Assembly (NCBI GenBank): GCA_019118425.1
Contig: DWYZ01000305.1
Location: 1 to 56,173, forward strand
From: Candidatus Blautia faecavium
GTDB taxonomy: Bacteria > Bacillota > Clostridia > Lachnospirales > Lachnospiraceae
Direction: 5' to 3'
Length of the DNA stretch: 56,173 bases
The position numbers and the translations under genes are program-made. Positions within the stretch are counted from its first letter, which is position 1. Each line of letters opens with the position of its first letter. The notes below the pieces were generated by a model. The model was not told the DNA's origin, ran no database searches, and saw only the letters and a list, made by a program, of their open reading frames with translations. This document shows, piece after piece, positions 15,061 through 24,033 of the stretch.

Positions 15061-16405
15061 TGGAATCAATACCAGAGAATTGATCCTGGAAATATTATTA
15101 GAGATCGAGCAGGAAGGGCAGCACAGTCATATTGCCATTCGAAACGCTCTGTCAAAATACCAGTTTCTTCCTAAACAGGAGAGGGCCTTTATCACAAGAG
15201 TCTGTGAAGGAACACTGGAATATCGAATATTAATAGATTATATAATAGATTCTTTTTCAAAAATTACAGTAGATAAAATGAAGCCGGCTATCCGGGAAAT
15301 TTTAAGAAGCGCGGTGTATCAGCTGAAATTCATGGACAGCGTACCGGACAGCGCCGTATGCAACGAAGCGGTGAAGCTGGCTCAGCGCAAGGGATTTTAT
15401 AATCTGAAGCCTTTTGTAAACGGGGTTCTCCGAACGGCAGCAAGGCAAATGCAGGAGCTAAAGTATCCCTCCAGGGAGACAGACCTTGTGCGGTATCTTT
15501 CTGTGAAATATTCTATGCCGGAAAATCTGGTCGTCCGATGGCTTGGGGATTACGGAGAGGAAACGACAGAGTGTATGCTGAAGGATTTTCTTACAGAGAA
15601 GCCTCTTACGGTACGCTGCCGTACCTACCGTTCTTCCATGGAGGAGATTATACAAAGCCTCACGGATCAGGGAGTAGAGGTAGAACCGGCTCCGTATCTT
15701 CCATATGCCTGTACCATTTCCGGATTTAATCATATTTTAAGTCTGGACGCTTTTATTCAGGGAAAGATTCAGGTACAGGACGTGAGCTCCATGTTTGTAG
15801 CTGAGGCGGCAGACCCGAAAAAAGGCGATTATGTGATCGACCTATGCGCGGCACCCGGAGGAAAGAGCCTTCACATCGGAGATAAAATGGAAGGCTACGG
15901 GACAGTGGACGCCAGGGATATCAGCCAGGGAAAGATTGACCTGATCGAGGAAAATATAAGAAGGACCGGTTCTATCAATGTGCAGACAAAGGTGCAGGAT
16001 GCCACGGTATTTGACCTGGATTCTGAGTTTAAGGCGGATATCGTCATTGCGGATGTACCCTGTTCCGGATACGGCGTGATAGGGAAAAAACCGGAAATCA
16101 AATACAGGATGACGCCCCAGAAGCAGGAAGAGCTGGTGATCCTTCAAAGGACCATCCTGGATAGGGCGGCAGAGTATGTAAAACCAAGAGGAACTCTGAT
16201 CTTCAGTACCTGTACTATTGCAAAAGAAGAAAATGAAGAAAACATGCTGTGGTTTCTAAATAACCATCCTTTCCGATTGGAAAGCCTGGACGCGTATCTG
16301 CCCGAGGAACTTCATTCGGAGACAACGGCTCTTGGATACCTTCAGTTCCTTCCGGGCATACATAAGACAGATGGGTTCTTCATTGCGAAATTCAGAAGGA
16401 AATAG
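15053..16405 (+). CDS. rsmB: 16S rRNA (cytosine-967-C5)-methyltransferase
   Basis: RsmB methylates 16S rRNA using S-adenosylmethionine. The 450-residue protein has an N-terminal NusB-like RNA-binding domain (about 1-140, RELILEILLEIEQEG) and a C-terminal Rossmann methyltransferase. Motifs are DLCAAPGGKS (SAM binding, about 263), ADVPCSGYG with the Pro-Cys of motif IV, and FSTCTIAKEENE with the catalytic cysteine of motif VI. I chose GTG 15053 because AGGAGG is 8 nt upstream; the TTG at 15035 in the track precedes that site. The start overlaps the stop of the metallopeptidase gene. Confidence 0.93.
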   Translation: MTNGINTRELILEILLEIEQEGQHSHIAIRNALSKYQFLPKQERAFITRVCEGTLEYRILIDYIIDSFSKITVDKMKPAIREILRSAVYQLKFMDSVPDSAVCNEAVKLAQRKGFYNLKPFVNGVLRTAARQMQELKYPSRETDLVRYLSVKYSMPENLVVRWLGDYGEETTECMLKDFLTEKPLTVRCRTYRSSMEEIIQSLTDQGVEVEPAPYLPYACTISGFNHILSLDAFIQGKIQVQDVSSMFVAEAADPKKGDYVIDLCAAPGGKSLHIGDKMEGYGTVDARDISQGKIDLIEENIRRTGSINVQTKVQDATVFDLDSEFKADIVIADVPCSGYGVIGKKPEIKYRMTPQKQEELVILQRTILDRAAEYVKPRGTLIFSTCTIAKEENEENMLWFLNNHPFRLESLDAYLPEELHSETTALGYLQFLPGIHKTDGFFIAKFRRK

Positions 16406-16415
16406 GATTGGAAAA

Positions 16416-17462
16416 ATGGACAGAAAAGATATAAGATCCATGACCATAGAAGAACTGAAAGTGCTGATGGGAGAGCTTGGAGAAAAGCCTTTTCGGGCGA
16501 AACAGGTATACGGATGGTTTCATGAAAAGCTGGTCTCTTCCTATGATGAGATGACCAATCTTCCTAAAAGCCTCAGGGAAAAGCTTTCCGCTTATCCCAT
16601 TAATCCGCTTAAAGCCGTGGATGTACAGGTCTCCCGGCTGGATGGAACCAGAAAATATTTGTTCCGTTTAAGTGATGGAAATGTGATAGAAAGCGTGCTT
16701 ATGCGCTATAAACATGGAAATTCCGTGTGCATTTCTTCTCAGGTAGGCTGCAGGATGGGCTGCCGTTTCTGCGCTTCTGCCATTGGAGGACTGACCAGAA
16801 ATCTGACTGCAGGGGAGATGCTGGATCAGATTTACCGCATACAGGTTCTGACCGGGGAAAGAGTTTCTAACGTAGTTGTTATGGGAACGGGAGAACCTTT
16901 GGATAATTATGAGAATCTTCTGCGGTTTATCCGCATTCTCACGGAAGAAGGGGGGCTGCATATCAGCCAGAGAAATCTTACGGTTTCCACCTGCGGGATA
17001 GTGCCTAAGATAAGAGAGCTGGCAGGGGAAAAACTGCAGATGACCCTGGCCCTTTCCCTTCATGCCCCAAACGATGAAAAACGCCGGGAGCTGATGCCCA
17101 TAGCCAGAAAGTATACGATAGAGGAAATTCTTGCAGCTTGTGAGTATTATTTTAAAGAAACCGGGCGCAGGATCACTTTCGAGTACAGTCTTGTGGCAGG
17201 AGTAAACGATTCCCAGGCGGATGCGGCCCAACTTGCGGACAGAATAAAAAGTATAAACTGTCATGTGAACCTGATCCCGGTGAATCCGGTAAAAGAGCGT
17301 TCTTTCAGGCGTTCTGCCCGGGAGGCAGTGGAAAAATTTAAAATAAAACTTGAAAAATACGGAATAAATGTTACTATTAGAAGGGAAATGGGCGGCGATA
17401 TAGACGGTGCCTGTGGACAACTGAGAAAAAGTTACATGGAAAAAACAGAAAGCGAGAAGTGA
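16416..17462 (+). CDS. rlmN: Dual-specificity 23S rRNA/tRNA adenine-C2 methyltransferase (radical SAM)
   Basis: RlmN methylates A2503 of 23S rRNA and A37 of some tRNAs. The 348-residue product has the radical SAM cysteines CRMGCRFC (about residue 110), a GTGEPL motif binding SAM, SLHAPNDEKR, and the C-terminal cysteine in GDIDGACGQL that takes part in methyl transfer. The start ATG 16416 (MDRKDIRSM) follows GGAAATAGGATTGG; the track start lies inside rsmB. It is 10 nt after rsmB and directly followed by the phosphatase gene, all one operon. Confidence 0.95.
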   Translation: MDRKDIRSMTIEELKVLMGELGEKPFRAKQVYGWFHEKLVSSYDEMTNLPKSLREKLSAYPINPLKAVDVQVSRLDGTRKYLFRLSDGNVIESVLMRYKHGNSVCISSQVGCRMGCRFCASAIGGLTRNLTAGEMLDQIYRIQVLTGERVSNVVVMGTGEPLDNYENLLRFIRILTEEGGLHISQRNLTVSTCGIVPKIRELAGEKLQMTLALSLHAPNDEKRRELMPIARKYTIEEILAACEYYFKETGRRITFEYSLVAGVNDSQADAAQLADRIKSINCHVNLIPVNPVKERSFRRSAREAVEKFKIKLEKYGINVTIRREMGGDIDGACGQLRKSYMEKTESEK

Positions 17463-17463
17463 C

Positions 17464-18210
17464 ATGAGGGTATATTCAGCTACAGATGTAGGGCAAAAAC
17501 GGAAGATGAATCAGGATTATGTGTTCGTGTCCGAAAGCCCGGTTGGAAATCTACCGAACCTGTTTGTCGTCGCAGATGGAATGGGAGGTCATAATGCAGG
17601 AGATTTTGCCTCTTCCCATGCGGTAAAAACATTAGTGGATGAGATTTCGGAAGATGAGGACTTTAATCCGGTTAAAGTGATCCGTCATGCCATTGAAACT
17701 GCAAATACGGAAATCGTGGACCAGGCGGAAAGGGACGAGTACCTGCGTGGGATGGGAACGACTATGGTCGTGGCTACCATTGTAGGACATTATGCCTATG
17801 TGGCAAATGTGGGAGACAGCCGCCTTTATGTGATCCAGGAAAAAATCCATCAGGTGACAAAGGATCATTCTCTTGTGCAGGAAATGGTCAGGATGGGAGA
17901 GCTTAAGGAAGAAGAGGCCAGAAACCATCCGGATAAAAATATCATTACAAGGGCTTTAGGCGCAGAGAAGACAGTGGATATTGATTTCTTTGATCTGAAG
18001 CTGGAACCAGGCAGTATCATCCTAATGTGTTCCGATGGTCTGAGCAATATGGTGGAGGATGCGAAACTGCAGCAGATCGTTACAATGCCAGGCAGAGAGC
18101 TTGGTGAAAAAGGGGAGGAACTGCTTCGGGAAGCGAATCAGAATGGCGGAAAAGATAATATTGCGATTGTATTGATAGAGCCATTCACAAATGAGGTGGA
18201 AAAATGTTAA
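17464..18210 (+). CDS. PP2C-type serine/threonine protein phosphatase
   Basis: The 248-residue protein is a PP2C-family phosphatase, known as PrpC or Stp, that reverses the action of the PASTA kinase encoded next to it. Metal-binding and catalytic motifs visible are RKMNQDY (about 12), VVADGMGGHNAGDFAS (about 36), GTTMVVATI, NVGDSRLYV (about 116), CSDGLSNMV and GGKDNIAIV near the end. There is no membrane segment, so it acts in the cytoplasm. It overlaps the kinase start by 7 nt, indicating tightly coupled synthesis. The start ATG 17464 comes 1 nt after the rlmN stop, with GCGAGAAG upstream. Confidence 0.93.
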   Translation: MRVYSATDVGQKRKMNQDYVFVSESPVGNLPNLFVVADGMGGHNAGDFASSHAVKTLVDEISEDEDFNPVKVIRHAIETANTEIVDQAERDEYLRGMGTTMVVATIVGHYAYVANVGDSRLYVIQEKIHQVTKDHSLVQEMVRMGELKEEEARNHPDKNIITRALGAEKTVDIDFFDLKLEPGSIILMCSDGLSNMVEDAKLQQIVTMPGRELGEKGEELLREANQNGGKDNIAIVLIEPFTNEVEKC

Positions 18211-20390
18211 AGACAGGAATGATCATAGCTGAACGTTATGAAATATTAGCGAAAATAGGAACAGGCGGCATGGCGGACGTCTATAAAGCAAAGGATCATA
18301 AGCTGAACCGTTTCGTTGCTGTTAAGGTATTAAAAGCCGAGTTCCGGGAAGACACTACTTTTGTTCGGAAATTCAGAAGAGAGGCTCAGGCGGCTGCAGG
18401 GCTGACCCATCCGAATATTGTGAATGTGTTCGATGTAGGTGATGACGAAGGCGTATATTACATCGTAATGGAGCTGATTGAAGGGATCACGCTGAAGGAA
18501 TACATTGCGAAGAAGGGAAAGCTGTCCATTAAAGAGGCGACCAGTATTGCCATTCAGGTATCCATGGGATTGGAGGCAGCCCACAGCCACGGGATCGTGC
18601 ACCGGGATGTAAAACCCCAGAATATCATTATCTCTACGGATGGAAAGGTAAAGGTTACAGACTTTGGCATTGCCAGGGCGGCTTCTTCCAATACGATCAG
18701 TTCTAATGTGATGGGCTCTGTACACTATAGTTCGCCGGAACAGGTGCGGGGCGGATACAGTGATGAAAAGAGCGATATTTATTCTCTGGGAATCACCATG
18801 TATGAGATGGTGACGGGAAGAGTGCCTTTTGACGGGGATACCACGGTTGCAATTGCGATCAAACATCTTCAGGAGGAGATGGTTCCTCCGAGTGTGTACA
18901 CAGAAGAGCTGCCTTACAGTCTTGAACAGATCATTTATAAATGTACACAGAAAAGTGTAGACCGCAGATACAGCTGTATGGAAGAAGTGATCGCGGATCT
19001 GAAGCATTCTCTGATTGATCCTCAGGGTGATTTCGTAAAAATGAATTCGGTGGATCATGATGCGAAAACCGTAGTTATCTCTGATGAAGAACTGGGAGAG
19101 ATCAAGCATTCGCCTAAGCAGGGATCAAGAACTTCTTCTGATCTTTTAGAGGAAAAAGAAGATTCCAGATCTTACGACAAGGATTATGATGACGACACAG
19201 ACGAGGAAGAGCGTTTAAGAAGACGCGTCAGAGAAAAACAGCGCCGCAATACGCGCAAGCCTCCCAAGGGAAGAAGCGATACAGGGCGCGTGATCACCAT
19301 AGCTGCATTGTTGGTGGGAGCGATCCTTCTTGTGGCTTTGATCTTTTTTATTGTAAGAGCTACAGGCCTTCTTGATGGAAACAGCAATACAGAAGAGCCT
19401 CAGCAGACAGAAGAGGAAGAGACCACTCTGGCGACGGTTCCTGATTTCCTGGGAAAGACAGAGGCAGAAGTAGCGGAACTGGCGGCAGCCCAGAATCTTG
19501 GAACACAGATGGTGGGTGAGGAAGCCTCAACCCAGGAGAGAGGAAGGGTTTCTTATCAGGATATCCCGGCGGGCACTCAGGTGGAACCGCATACCACAGT
19601 AAAATATCGCATCAGTACAGGTTCTCAGGAAGTAACTGTTCCTGATGTGGATGGAAGGACTGGAATCGACGCCCAGCAGGTGCTGGAAGATATGGGCCTT
19701 ACCGTGGAAGTGCAGAAAGAATACAGTGAACTGGATGACAGCGGTTACGCGGTAGTAGAGCCGGGTTATGCTTATTACACTACACCTGAAGCAGGAAGTA
19801 CAGTAACTACAGGGGATACAGTGACTTTGGTAGTCAGCAGAGGCGTGGATTACGGAAGCAGCGCAGAGGTGCCAAGCGTTGTGGGAATGAGTGAAAATGA
19901 CGCGATAACGACTCTCGGCAAATGGCTTACGGTAAACGTAGTGGAGGAGCAGAATGCAGATGTAGAGGCAGGAGAGGTTATCTCCCAGTCTCCGGAGGCT
20001 TATTCCTATGCAAATCCAGATGAAGCCATCACCATTACCGTAAGCACGGGAGATACACCGCCTTCACAGGAGACAGCGGACAGTACTTCTGCGGATTATG
20101 CGCAGCAGCAGGCTGCGGTTGAGGCAGGAGAAGTGTGGAAATGTACCCAGAGTCTGAACACTCCGGTTGGATATTCCGGCGGTCTTGTACGTATGGAGCT
20201 TATCCAGGAAGTAGGCGGAGAGCCCACTGTAACTATGATCGTAGACGAGCAGCAGGTACAGTTCCCATATAAATTGGATATCACCGGAGCTCCCGGCGTG
20301 GCAGAGGGAACCATTGTCCTTTACGAAAAGATTGACAATCAGTACCAGAAGCTGGGAAATTACACCATAACCTTTGAAAAAGTGGAGTAA
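18204..20390 (+). CDS. prkC: PASTA-domain serine/threonine protein kinase
   Basis: A membrane kinase that senses peptidoglycan fragments or lipid II through PASTA domains and phosphorylates proteins of division, wall synthesis and translation. The 728 residues hold a kinase domain (about 10-275; GTGGMADVY, invariant Lys in AVKVLK, HRDVKPQN, DFGIAR), a charged juxtamembrane stretch, one helix (about 368-390) and three PASTA repeats (starting at VPDFLGK, VPDVDGR and VPSVVGM, about 412-615). A last beta-rich domain of about 80 residues follows, as in other clostridial homologues. The start overlaps the phosphatase stop. A YxY-rich linker precedes the membrane helix. Confidence 0.93.
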   Translation: MLKTGMIIAERYEILAKIGTGGMADVYKAKDHKLNRFVAVKVLKAEFREDTTFVRKFRREAQAAAGLTHPNIVNVFDVGDDEGVYYIVMELIEGITLKEYIAKKGKLSIKEATSIAIQVSMGLEAAHSHGIVHRDVKPQNIIISTDGKVKVTDFGIARAASSNTISSNVMGSVHYSSPEQVRGGYSDEKSDIYSLGITMYEMVTGRVPFDGDTTVAIAIKHLQEEMVPPSVYTEELPYSLEQIIYKCTQKSVDRRYSCMEEVIADLKHSLIDPQGDFVKMNSVDHDAKTVVISDEELGEIKHSPKQGSRTSSDLLEEKEDSRSYDKDYDDDTDEEERLRRRVREKQRRNTRKPPKGRSDTGRVITIAALLVGAILLVALIFFIVRATGLLDGNSNTEEPQQTEEEETTLATVPDFLGKTEAEVAELAAAQNLGTQMVGEEASTQERGRVSYQDIPAGTQVEPHTTVKYRISTGSQEVTVPDVDGRTGIDAQQVLEDMGLTVEVQKEYSELDDSGYAVVEPGYAYYTTPEAGSTVTTGDTVTLVVSRGVDYGSSAEVPSVVGMSENDAITTLGKWLTVNVVEEQNADVEAGEVISQSPEAYSYANPDEAITITVSTGDTPPSQETADSTSADYAQQQAAVEAGEVWKCTQSLNTPVGYSGGLVRMELIQEVGGEPTVTMIVDEQQVQFPYKLDITGAPGVAEGTIVLYEKIDNQYQKLGNYTITFEKVE

Positions 20391-20393
20391 TTT

Positions 20394-21272
20394 ATGCTGG
20401 GAAAAATTATAAAAGGCATTGCCGGTTTTTATTATGTGTATGCAGAAGATGAGGAGATTTACGCATGCAAGGCTAAGGGGATCTTCCGAAAGGATAACCA
20501 GAAGCCGCTGGTAGGGGATGATGTGGAGATCACAGTTCTTCATGAAAAAGATAAGGAAGGCAGTTTGATCCGCATCCTCCCCCGGAAAAATTTTTTGATC
20601 CGTCCGGCAGTGGCCAATGTAGATCAGGCCTTTGTGATTTTTGCTCTGGAGGATCCCAAGCCGAACTTCATGCTTCTGGACCGATTCCTTATTATGATGG
20701 AGCAGGCCGGCCTTCCGGCAAAGATATGCTTTAACAAGAAAGATCTGGCCAGGGAAGACGAGACTGCTCATATATGTGAGATTTACAGAAACTGCGGGTA
20801 TCAAGTAATCCTTTCCAGTACGGTAAAACAGGAGGGGATAGAAGAAATACGGAATGCTCTTAGAGGAAAGACTACTGTGGTAGCCGGACCTTCCGGGGTA
20901 GGAAAATCCTCCCTGACAAATACTCTCCAGGGAGAAATAAAAATGGAGACCGGAGAGATCAGCAAAAAGCTTAAAAGAGGCCGGCACACTACACGGCATT
21001 CACAGGTGATTCCCATTGGAAAGGATACGTATCTCATGGATACGCCTGGTTTTTCTTCCCTGTATCTTACAGATATGGAGGAAGGAGAGCTGAAGGACTA
21101 TTTCAGGGAATTTAGAAAATATGAGGGACAGTGCCGGTTTCAGGGATGCGTTCATATTCATGAGCCGGGATGCGCGGTCAAGGAGGCTTTAAAGAGTCAG
21201 GAGATCAGCTCTCTGCGTTATGAGGATTACTTGGGCTTATATGAGGAATTAAAAGAGAAAAGGAGATATTAA
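20394..21272 (+). CDS. rsgA: Ribosome small-subunit-dependent GTPase A
   Basis: RsgA is a circularly permuted GTPase that checks late 30S subunit maturation. The 292-residue protein has an N-terminal OB domain (about 1-65), the permuted G motifs with NKKD (G4, about 118) before GPSGVGKSS (G1, about 165) and DTPG (G3), then a C-terminal zinc-binding region (CRFQGCVHIHEPGCAV). It begins 3 nt after prkC and abuts rpe, consistent with one operon. The gene order phosphatase-kinase-rsgA-rpe-thiN is conserved in firmicutes. Confidence 0.95.
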   Translation: MLGKIIKGIAGFYYVYAEDEEIYACKAKGIFRKDNQKPLVGDDVEITVLHEKDKEGSLIRILPRKNFLIRPAVANVDQAFVIFALEDPKPNFMLLDRFLIMMEQAGLPAKICFNKKDLAREDETAHICEIYRNCGYQVILSSTVKQEGIEEIRNALRGKTTVVAGPSGVGKSSLTNTLQGEIKMETGEISKKLKRGRHTTRHSQVIPIGKDTYLMDTPGFSSLYLTDMEEGELKDYFREFRKYEGQCRFQGCVHIHEPGCAVKEALKSQEISSLRYEDYLGLYEELKEKRRY

Positions 21273-21947
21273 ATGGAATATCAGTTGTGCCCTTCTATAT
21301 TATCAGCAGATTTTAATCGCTTGGGCGAACAAATCAAGGCCCTGGAGCGCGCCGGGGTAAAATGGCTTCATATTGATGTGATGGACGGAGATTTTGTGCC
21401 CAGTATTTCTTTTGGAATGCCGGTGATCAAATCAATCCGTAAGGAGTCCAGTCTGTTTTTTGACGTACATTTAATGGTGAGCGCGCCGGAAAGATATATT
21501 AAGGATTTTGCGGAGTGCGGAGCGGATTCTATTACTGTCCATGCGGAAGCCTGTGAGGATCTGGAAAGGGCGATCCAGCTGATCCGGGATGCCGGAGCGG
21601 AGGTGGGGATATCCATCAAGCCGGCTACGCCGGTGAATGATATCAGTCATTTCCTGGATGATGTTGATACGGTTCTGGTAATGACTGTTCAGCCGGGGTT
21701 CGGCGGACAGAAATATATAGAGGACTGTACGGAAAAGATCCAGGAGCTTAGAGAACTGATCCAAAAAGAAGACTTGGATGTAAACATTCAGGTAGACGGA
21801 GGAATAAACGATGATACTCTGGAGACTGTGATCAGGGCGGGAGCGAATCTTTTAGTGGCAGGCTCTTATGTGTTCCAGGGGGATCTGGAAGCCAATACAA
21901 GAAAGATCATAGATAAGATCCAGGAGATCAGTGAAGAGGTTGAATAA
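21273..21947 (+). CDS. rpe: Ribulose-phosphate 3-epimerase
   Basis: Interconverts ribulose 5-phosphate and xylulose 5-phosphate in the pentose phosphate pathway. The 224-residue TIM barrel shows CPSILSADF (about 6-14), the metal ligands in HIDVMDGDFVPS (about 32-43), HLMV, QPGFGGQ and DGGI. The start ATG follows the rsgA stop with no gap, and AAAGGAG lies in the end of rsgA. Its stop overlaps an alternative GTG start of thiN, but thiN most likely begins 8 nt after it. Confidence 0.95.
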   Translation: MEYQLCPSILSADFNRLGEQIKALERAGVKWLHIDVMDGDFVPSISFGMPVIKSIRKESSLFFDVHLMVSAPERYIKDFAECGADSITVHAEACEDLERAIQLIRDAGAEVGISIKPATPVNDISHFLDDVDTVLVMTVQPGFGGQKYIEDCTEKIQELRELIQKEDLDVNIQVDGGINDDTLETVIRAGANLLVAGSYVFQGDLEANTRKIIDKIQEISEEVE

Positions 21948-21954
21948 GGGATTT

Positions 21955-22626
21955 ATGATCGATACGATAATTGTAAGCGGGGGCAATATCCAAAAAGATT
22001 TTGCCCTCGATTTTTTGAAAAATCAGATTAGAAAAATTGATAATGCCATCCCTGTTCTGATAGCAGCGGACAAGGGAGTGGAGTTTTTTATGGATACGGA
22101 ATATGCTCCGGCAATTGCTGTAGGTGACTTTGACAGCTTGTCAGAAAAAGGCAGAAAATATCTCCGTGCGCACAAAGAGACAGAGATTATAAGCCTTAAG
22201 CCGGAAAAAGATGATTCCGACACGCAGTCAGCCATGAACCTGGCTATTGACAGAAGAGCCAGGAATATCCTGCTTTTAGGGGCTACCGGCACTAGGATGG
22301 ATCATTTTATGGCAAACCTGGGACTTTTAAGCTTAGGGAAAAAAAGGGGCGCAAAGGTTGCCATTGTAGATGCCAACAATTACATTTCCCTCATCCCAAG
22401 CGGCAGCGTAATTAAGAAGGAGGGGCAGTTTGGAAAATATGTTTCCTTTTTTCCTGTAGGAGGAGAGGTGGAGGGGCTTACTTTAGTTGGCTTTAAGTAT
22501 CCTCTGTCCCGCTATCATCTTAAGCCGGAGGACAGTGGACTTACGGTGAGCAATGAGCTTATAGGAGACGAAGCGGCTGTTTTCTATGAATCCGGCACGC
22601 TCATGATGATCATGTCCAGGGATTAG
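21955..22626 (+). CDS. thiN: Thiamine pyrophosphokinase
   Basis: Makes thiamine pyrophosphate from thiamine and ATP. The 223-residue product shows GDFDSLSEKG (about 56), KDDSDTQSAMNLA, and LGATGTRMDHFMANL, which form the ATP and metal site in the family. The start ATG 21955 has AAGGG placed 5 nt upstream; the GTG start in the track would overlap rpe and lacks a ribosome site. It is the last gene of the long plus-strand operon. No TPP riboswitch is present upstream. Confidence 0.93.
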   Translation: MIDTIIVSGGNIQKDFALDFLKNQIRKIDNAIPVLIAADKGVEFFMDTEYAPAIAVGDFDSLSEKGRKYLRAHKETEIISLKPEKDDSDTQSAMNLAIDRRARNILLLGATGTRMDHFMANLGLLSLGKKRGAKVAIVDANNYISLIPSGSVIKKEGQFGKYVSFFPVGGEVEGLTLVGFKYPLSRYHLKPEDSGLTVSNELIGDEAAVFYESGTLMMIMSRD

Positions 22627-22629
22627 TCG

Positions 22630-22696
22630 CCGCATATAGGAAAGGTAAGCGCCGGATTTTGGACCGGCAAAGCCAAATTGCCGGATATATGGCGGC
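22630..22696 (+). other. Nested inverted repeat after thiN
   Basis: GCCGCATATA at 22630-22639 pairs with TATATGGCGGC at 22686-22696 (one bulge), enclosing GCCGG...CCGGC and the words AAGCCAAATTGCC, whose complement GGCAATTTGGCT also occurs in the repeat at 14166. It may be a degenerate relative of that repeat and could end the thiN transcript, although no U tract follows. Confidence 0.4.
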
Positions 22697-22760
22697 AGAG
22701 TATTTATTTTGCCGGGAGAAAGTAGTATAATTAGTGTGTATTATATAGTAACTATACGTT

Positions 22761-22769
22761 TGTTATAAT
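22761..22769 (+). promoter_or_regulatory. Extended -10 promoter for ychF
   Basis: TGTTATAAT fits the extended -10 consensus TGnTATAAT. There is no good -35. A transcript from here would begin near 22776 and carry the folded leader at 22828-22906. Confidence 0.5.
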
Positions 22770-22827
22770 TTATATTGAAAATTAAGCGGGAATCGTGTAA
22801 ATTGATGTAGGAAAATAAACAGAAAGG

Positions 22828-22906
22828 CGAAAACCGGAAAGAATGCTCTTTTGGTGCGGCTGTCTGATGAAAAAATAGGCAGCGCAAGAGAAGAAAGCGG
22901 TTTTCG
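22828..22906 (+). other. Folded 5' leader of ychF (candidate structured RNA)
   Basis: Three coaxial stems are nested: P1 CGAAAACCG with CGGTTTTCG (22828-22836 / 22898-22906, 9 bp), P2 CTCTT with AAGAG (22846-22850 / 22886-22890) and P3 GCGGCTGTCT with AGGCAGCGC (22856-22865 / 22877-22885, one bulge, one wobble), closing the loop GATGAAAAAAT. P1 ends at the only possible ribosome site (GGATAGG), so folding could affect translation. I do not recognise a known riboswitch class. Confidence 0.5.
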
Positions 22907-22923
22907 GATAGGTATACAGAAAA

Positions 22924-24021
22924 ATGAAACTGGGAATCGTTGGACTGCCTAACGTGGGAAAAAGCACATTGTTTAATTCTTTGACAAAAGCCGGTGCGGA
23001 ATCTGCGAATTATCCTTTTTGCACCATTGACCCTAACGTGGGGATCGTTACCGTACCGGACGAAAGACTGAAACTTTTAGGAGATTTTTACCATTCTAAG
23101 AAAGTGACGCCTGCGGTAATCGAGTTTGTGGATATTGCGGGACTTGTAAAGGGCGCGTCCAAGGGAGAGGGTCTGGGAAACCAGTTCCTGGCAAATATCC
23201 GGGAGGTAGATGCCATAGTCCATGTGGTGCGCTGCTTTGAAGATTCTAATGTAGTTCATGTGGACGGCAGCATCAATCCTCTTAGGGATATCGAAACCAT
23301 CAATCTGGAACTGATCTTTTCAGATTTGGAAATCCTGGAACGCAGGATCGCGAAGGTGACAAAGACAGCCCGCATGGATAAAGAGGCGGCAAAGGAGCTG
23401 ACCTTCCTTGAAAAGATCAAGGCGCACCTGGAAGAGGGAAAAATGGCCATCACCATGGAGCTGGAAAATGAGGATGAAGAGCATTTCATGGCCGGCTATA
23501 ATCTCCTTACCTGGAAGCCCGTGATCTATGCGGCGAATGTTGCGGAGGATGATCTGGCGGATGAGGGAGAGGGCAATGCTTTTGTCCAGGAAGTAAAAAA
23601 ATACGCAGAAGAGCAAAACAGTGAGATTTTTGTGATCTGTGCCCAGATCGAGCAGGAGATAGCGGAGCTTGACGAGGATGAAAGGAAGATGTTCCTGGAA
23701 GACCTGGGACTTTCACAGTCGGGACTGGAGAAGCTGGTTAAGGCAAGTTACCGTATTCTGGGGCTTATGAGCTTTTTGACAGCAGGGGAAGATGAAACCA
23801 GAGCCTGGACGATTAAGATCGGGACAAAGGCGCCCCAGGCAGCAGGAAAGATTCATACAGACTTTGAAAGAGGATTTATTAAAGCAGAAGTTGTCAATTA
23901 TCAGGACCTTCTGGACTGCGGTTCATACGCAGGAGCAAGGGAAAAGGGCCTGGTGCGCATGGAAGGGAAAGAATACGTTGTACAGGATGGAGATGTGATT
24001 TTATTCCGGTTTAACGTATGA
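22924..24021 (+). CDS. ychF: Redox-regulated ATPase YchF (Obg family)
   Basis: YchF is a universally conserved Obg-like P-loop protein that prefers ATP and associates with ribosomes and the proteasome or stress responses. The 365-residue protein has the G1 motif GLPNVGKST (about 6-14), switch and G3 region [17 protein letters not shown], a coiled-coil insertion (about 125-200) and a C-terminal TGS domain ([14 protein letters not shown], about 280-365). The start ATG 22924 has only a weak ribosome site (GGATAGG, 11 nt away) that overlaps the edge of the leader stem, unlike its neighbours. Confidence 0.95.
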   Translation: MKLGIVGLPNVGKSTLFNSLTKAGAESANYPFCTIDPNVGIVTVPDERLKLLGDFYHSKKVTPAVIEFVDIAGLVKGASKGEGLGNQFLANIREVDAIVHVVRCFEDSNVVHVDGSINPLRDIETINLELIFSDLEILERRIAKVTKTARMDKEAAKELTFLEKIKAHLEEGKMAITMELENEDEEHFMAGYNLLTWKPVIYAANVAEDDLADEGEGNAFVQEVKKYAEEQNSEIFVICAQIEQEIAELDEDERKMFLEDLGLSQSGLEKLVKASYRILGLMSFLTAGEDETRAWTIKIGTKAPQAAGKIHTDFERGFIKAEVVNYQDLLDCGSYAGAREKGLVRMEGKEYVVQDGDVILFRFNV

Positions 24022-24033
24022 TAAAGGTGTGTT

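Noticed and set aside
16668-17465. 265-residue minus-strand ORF opposite rlmN
   Set aside because: Shadow ORF; the plus strand encodes a complete conserved enzyme.
20064-20999. 311-residue minus-strand ORF opposite prkC and rsgA
   Set aside because: Shadow of two clear plus-strand genes, with no family features.
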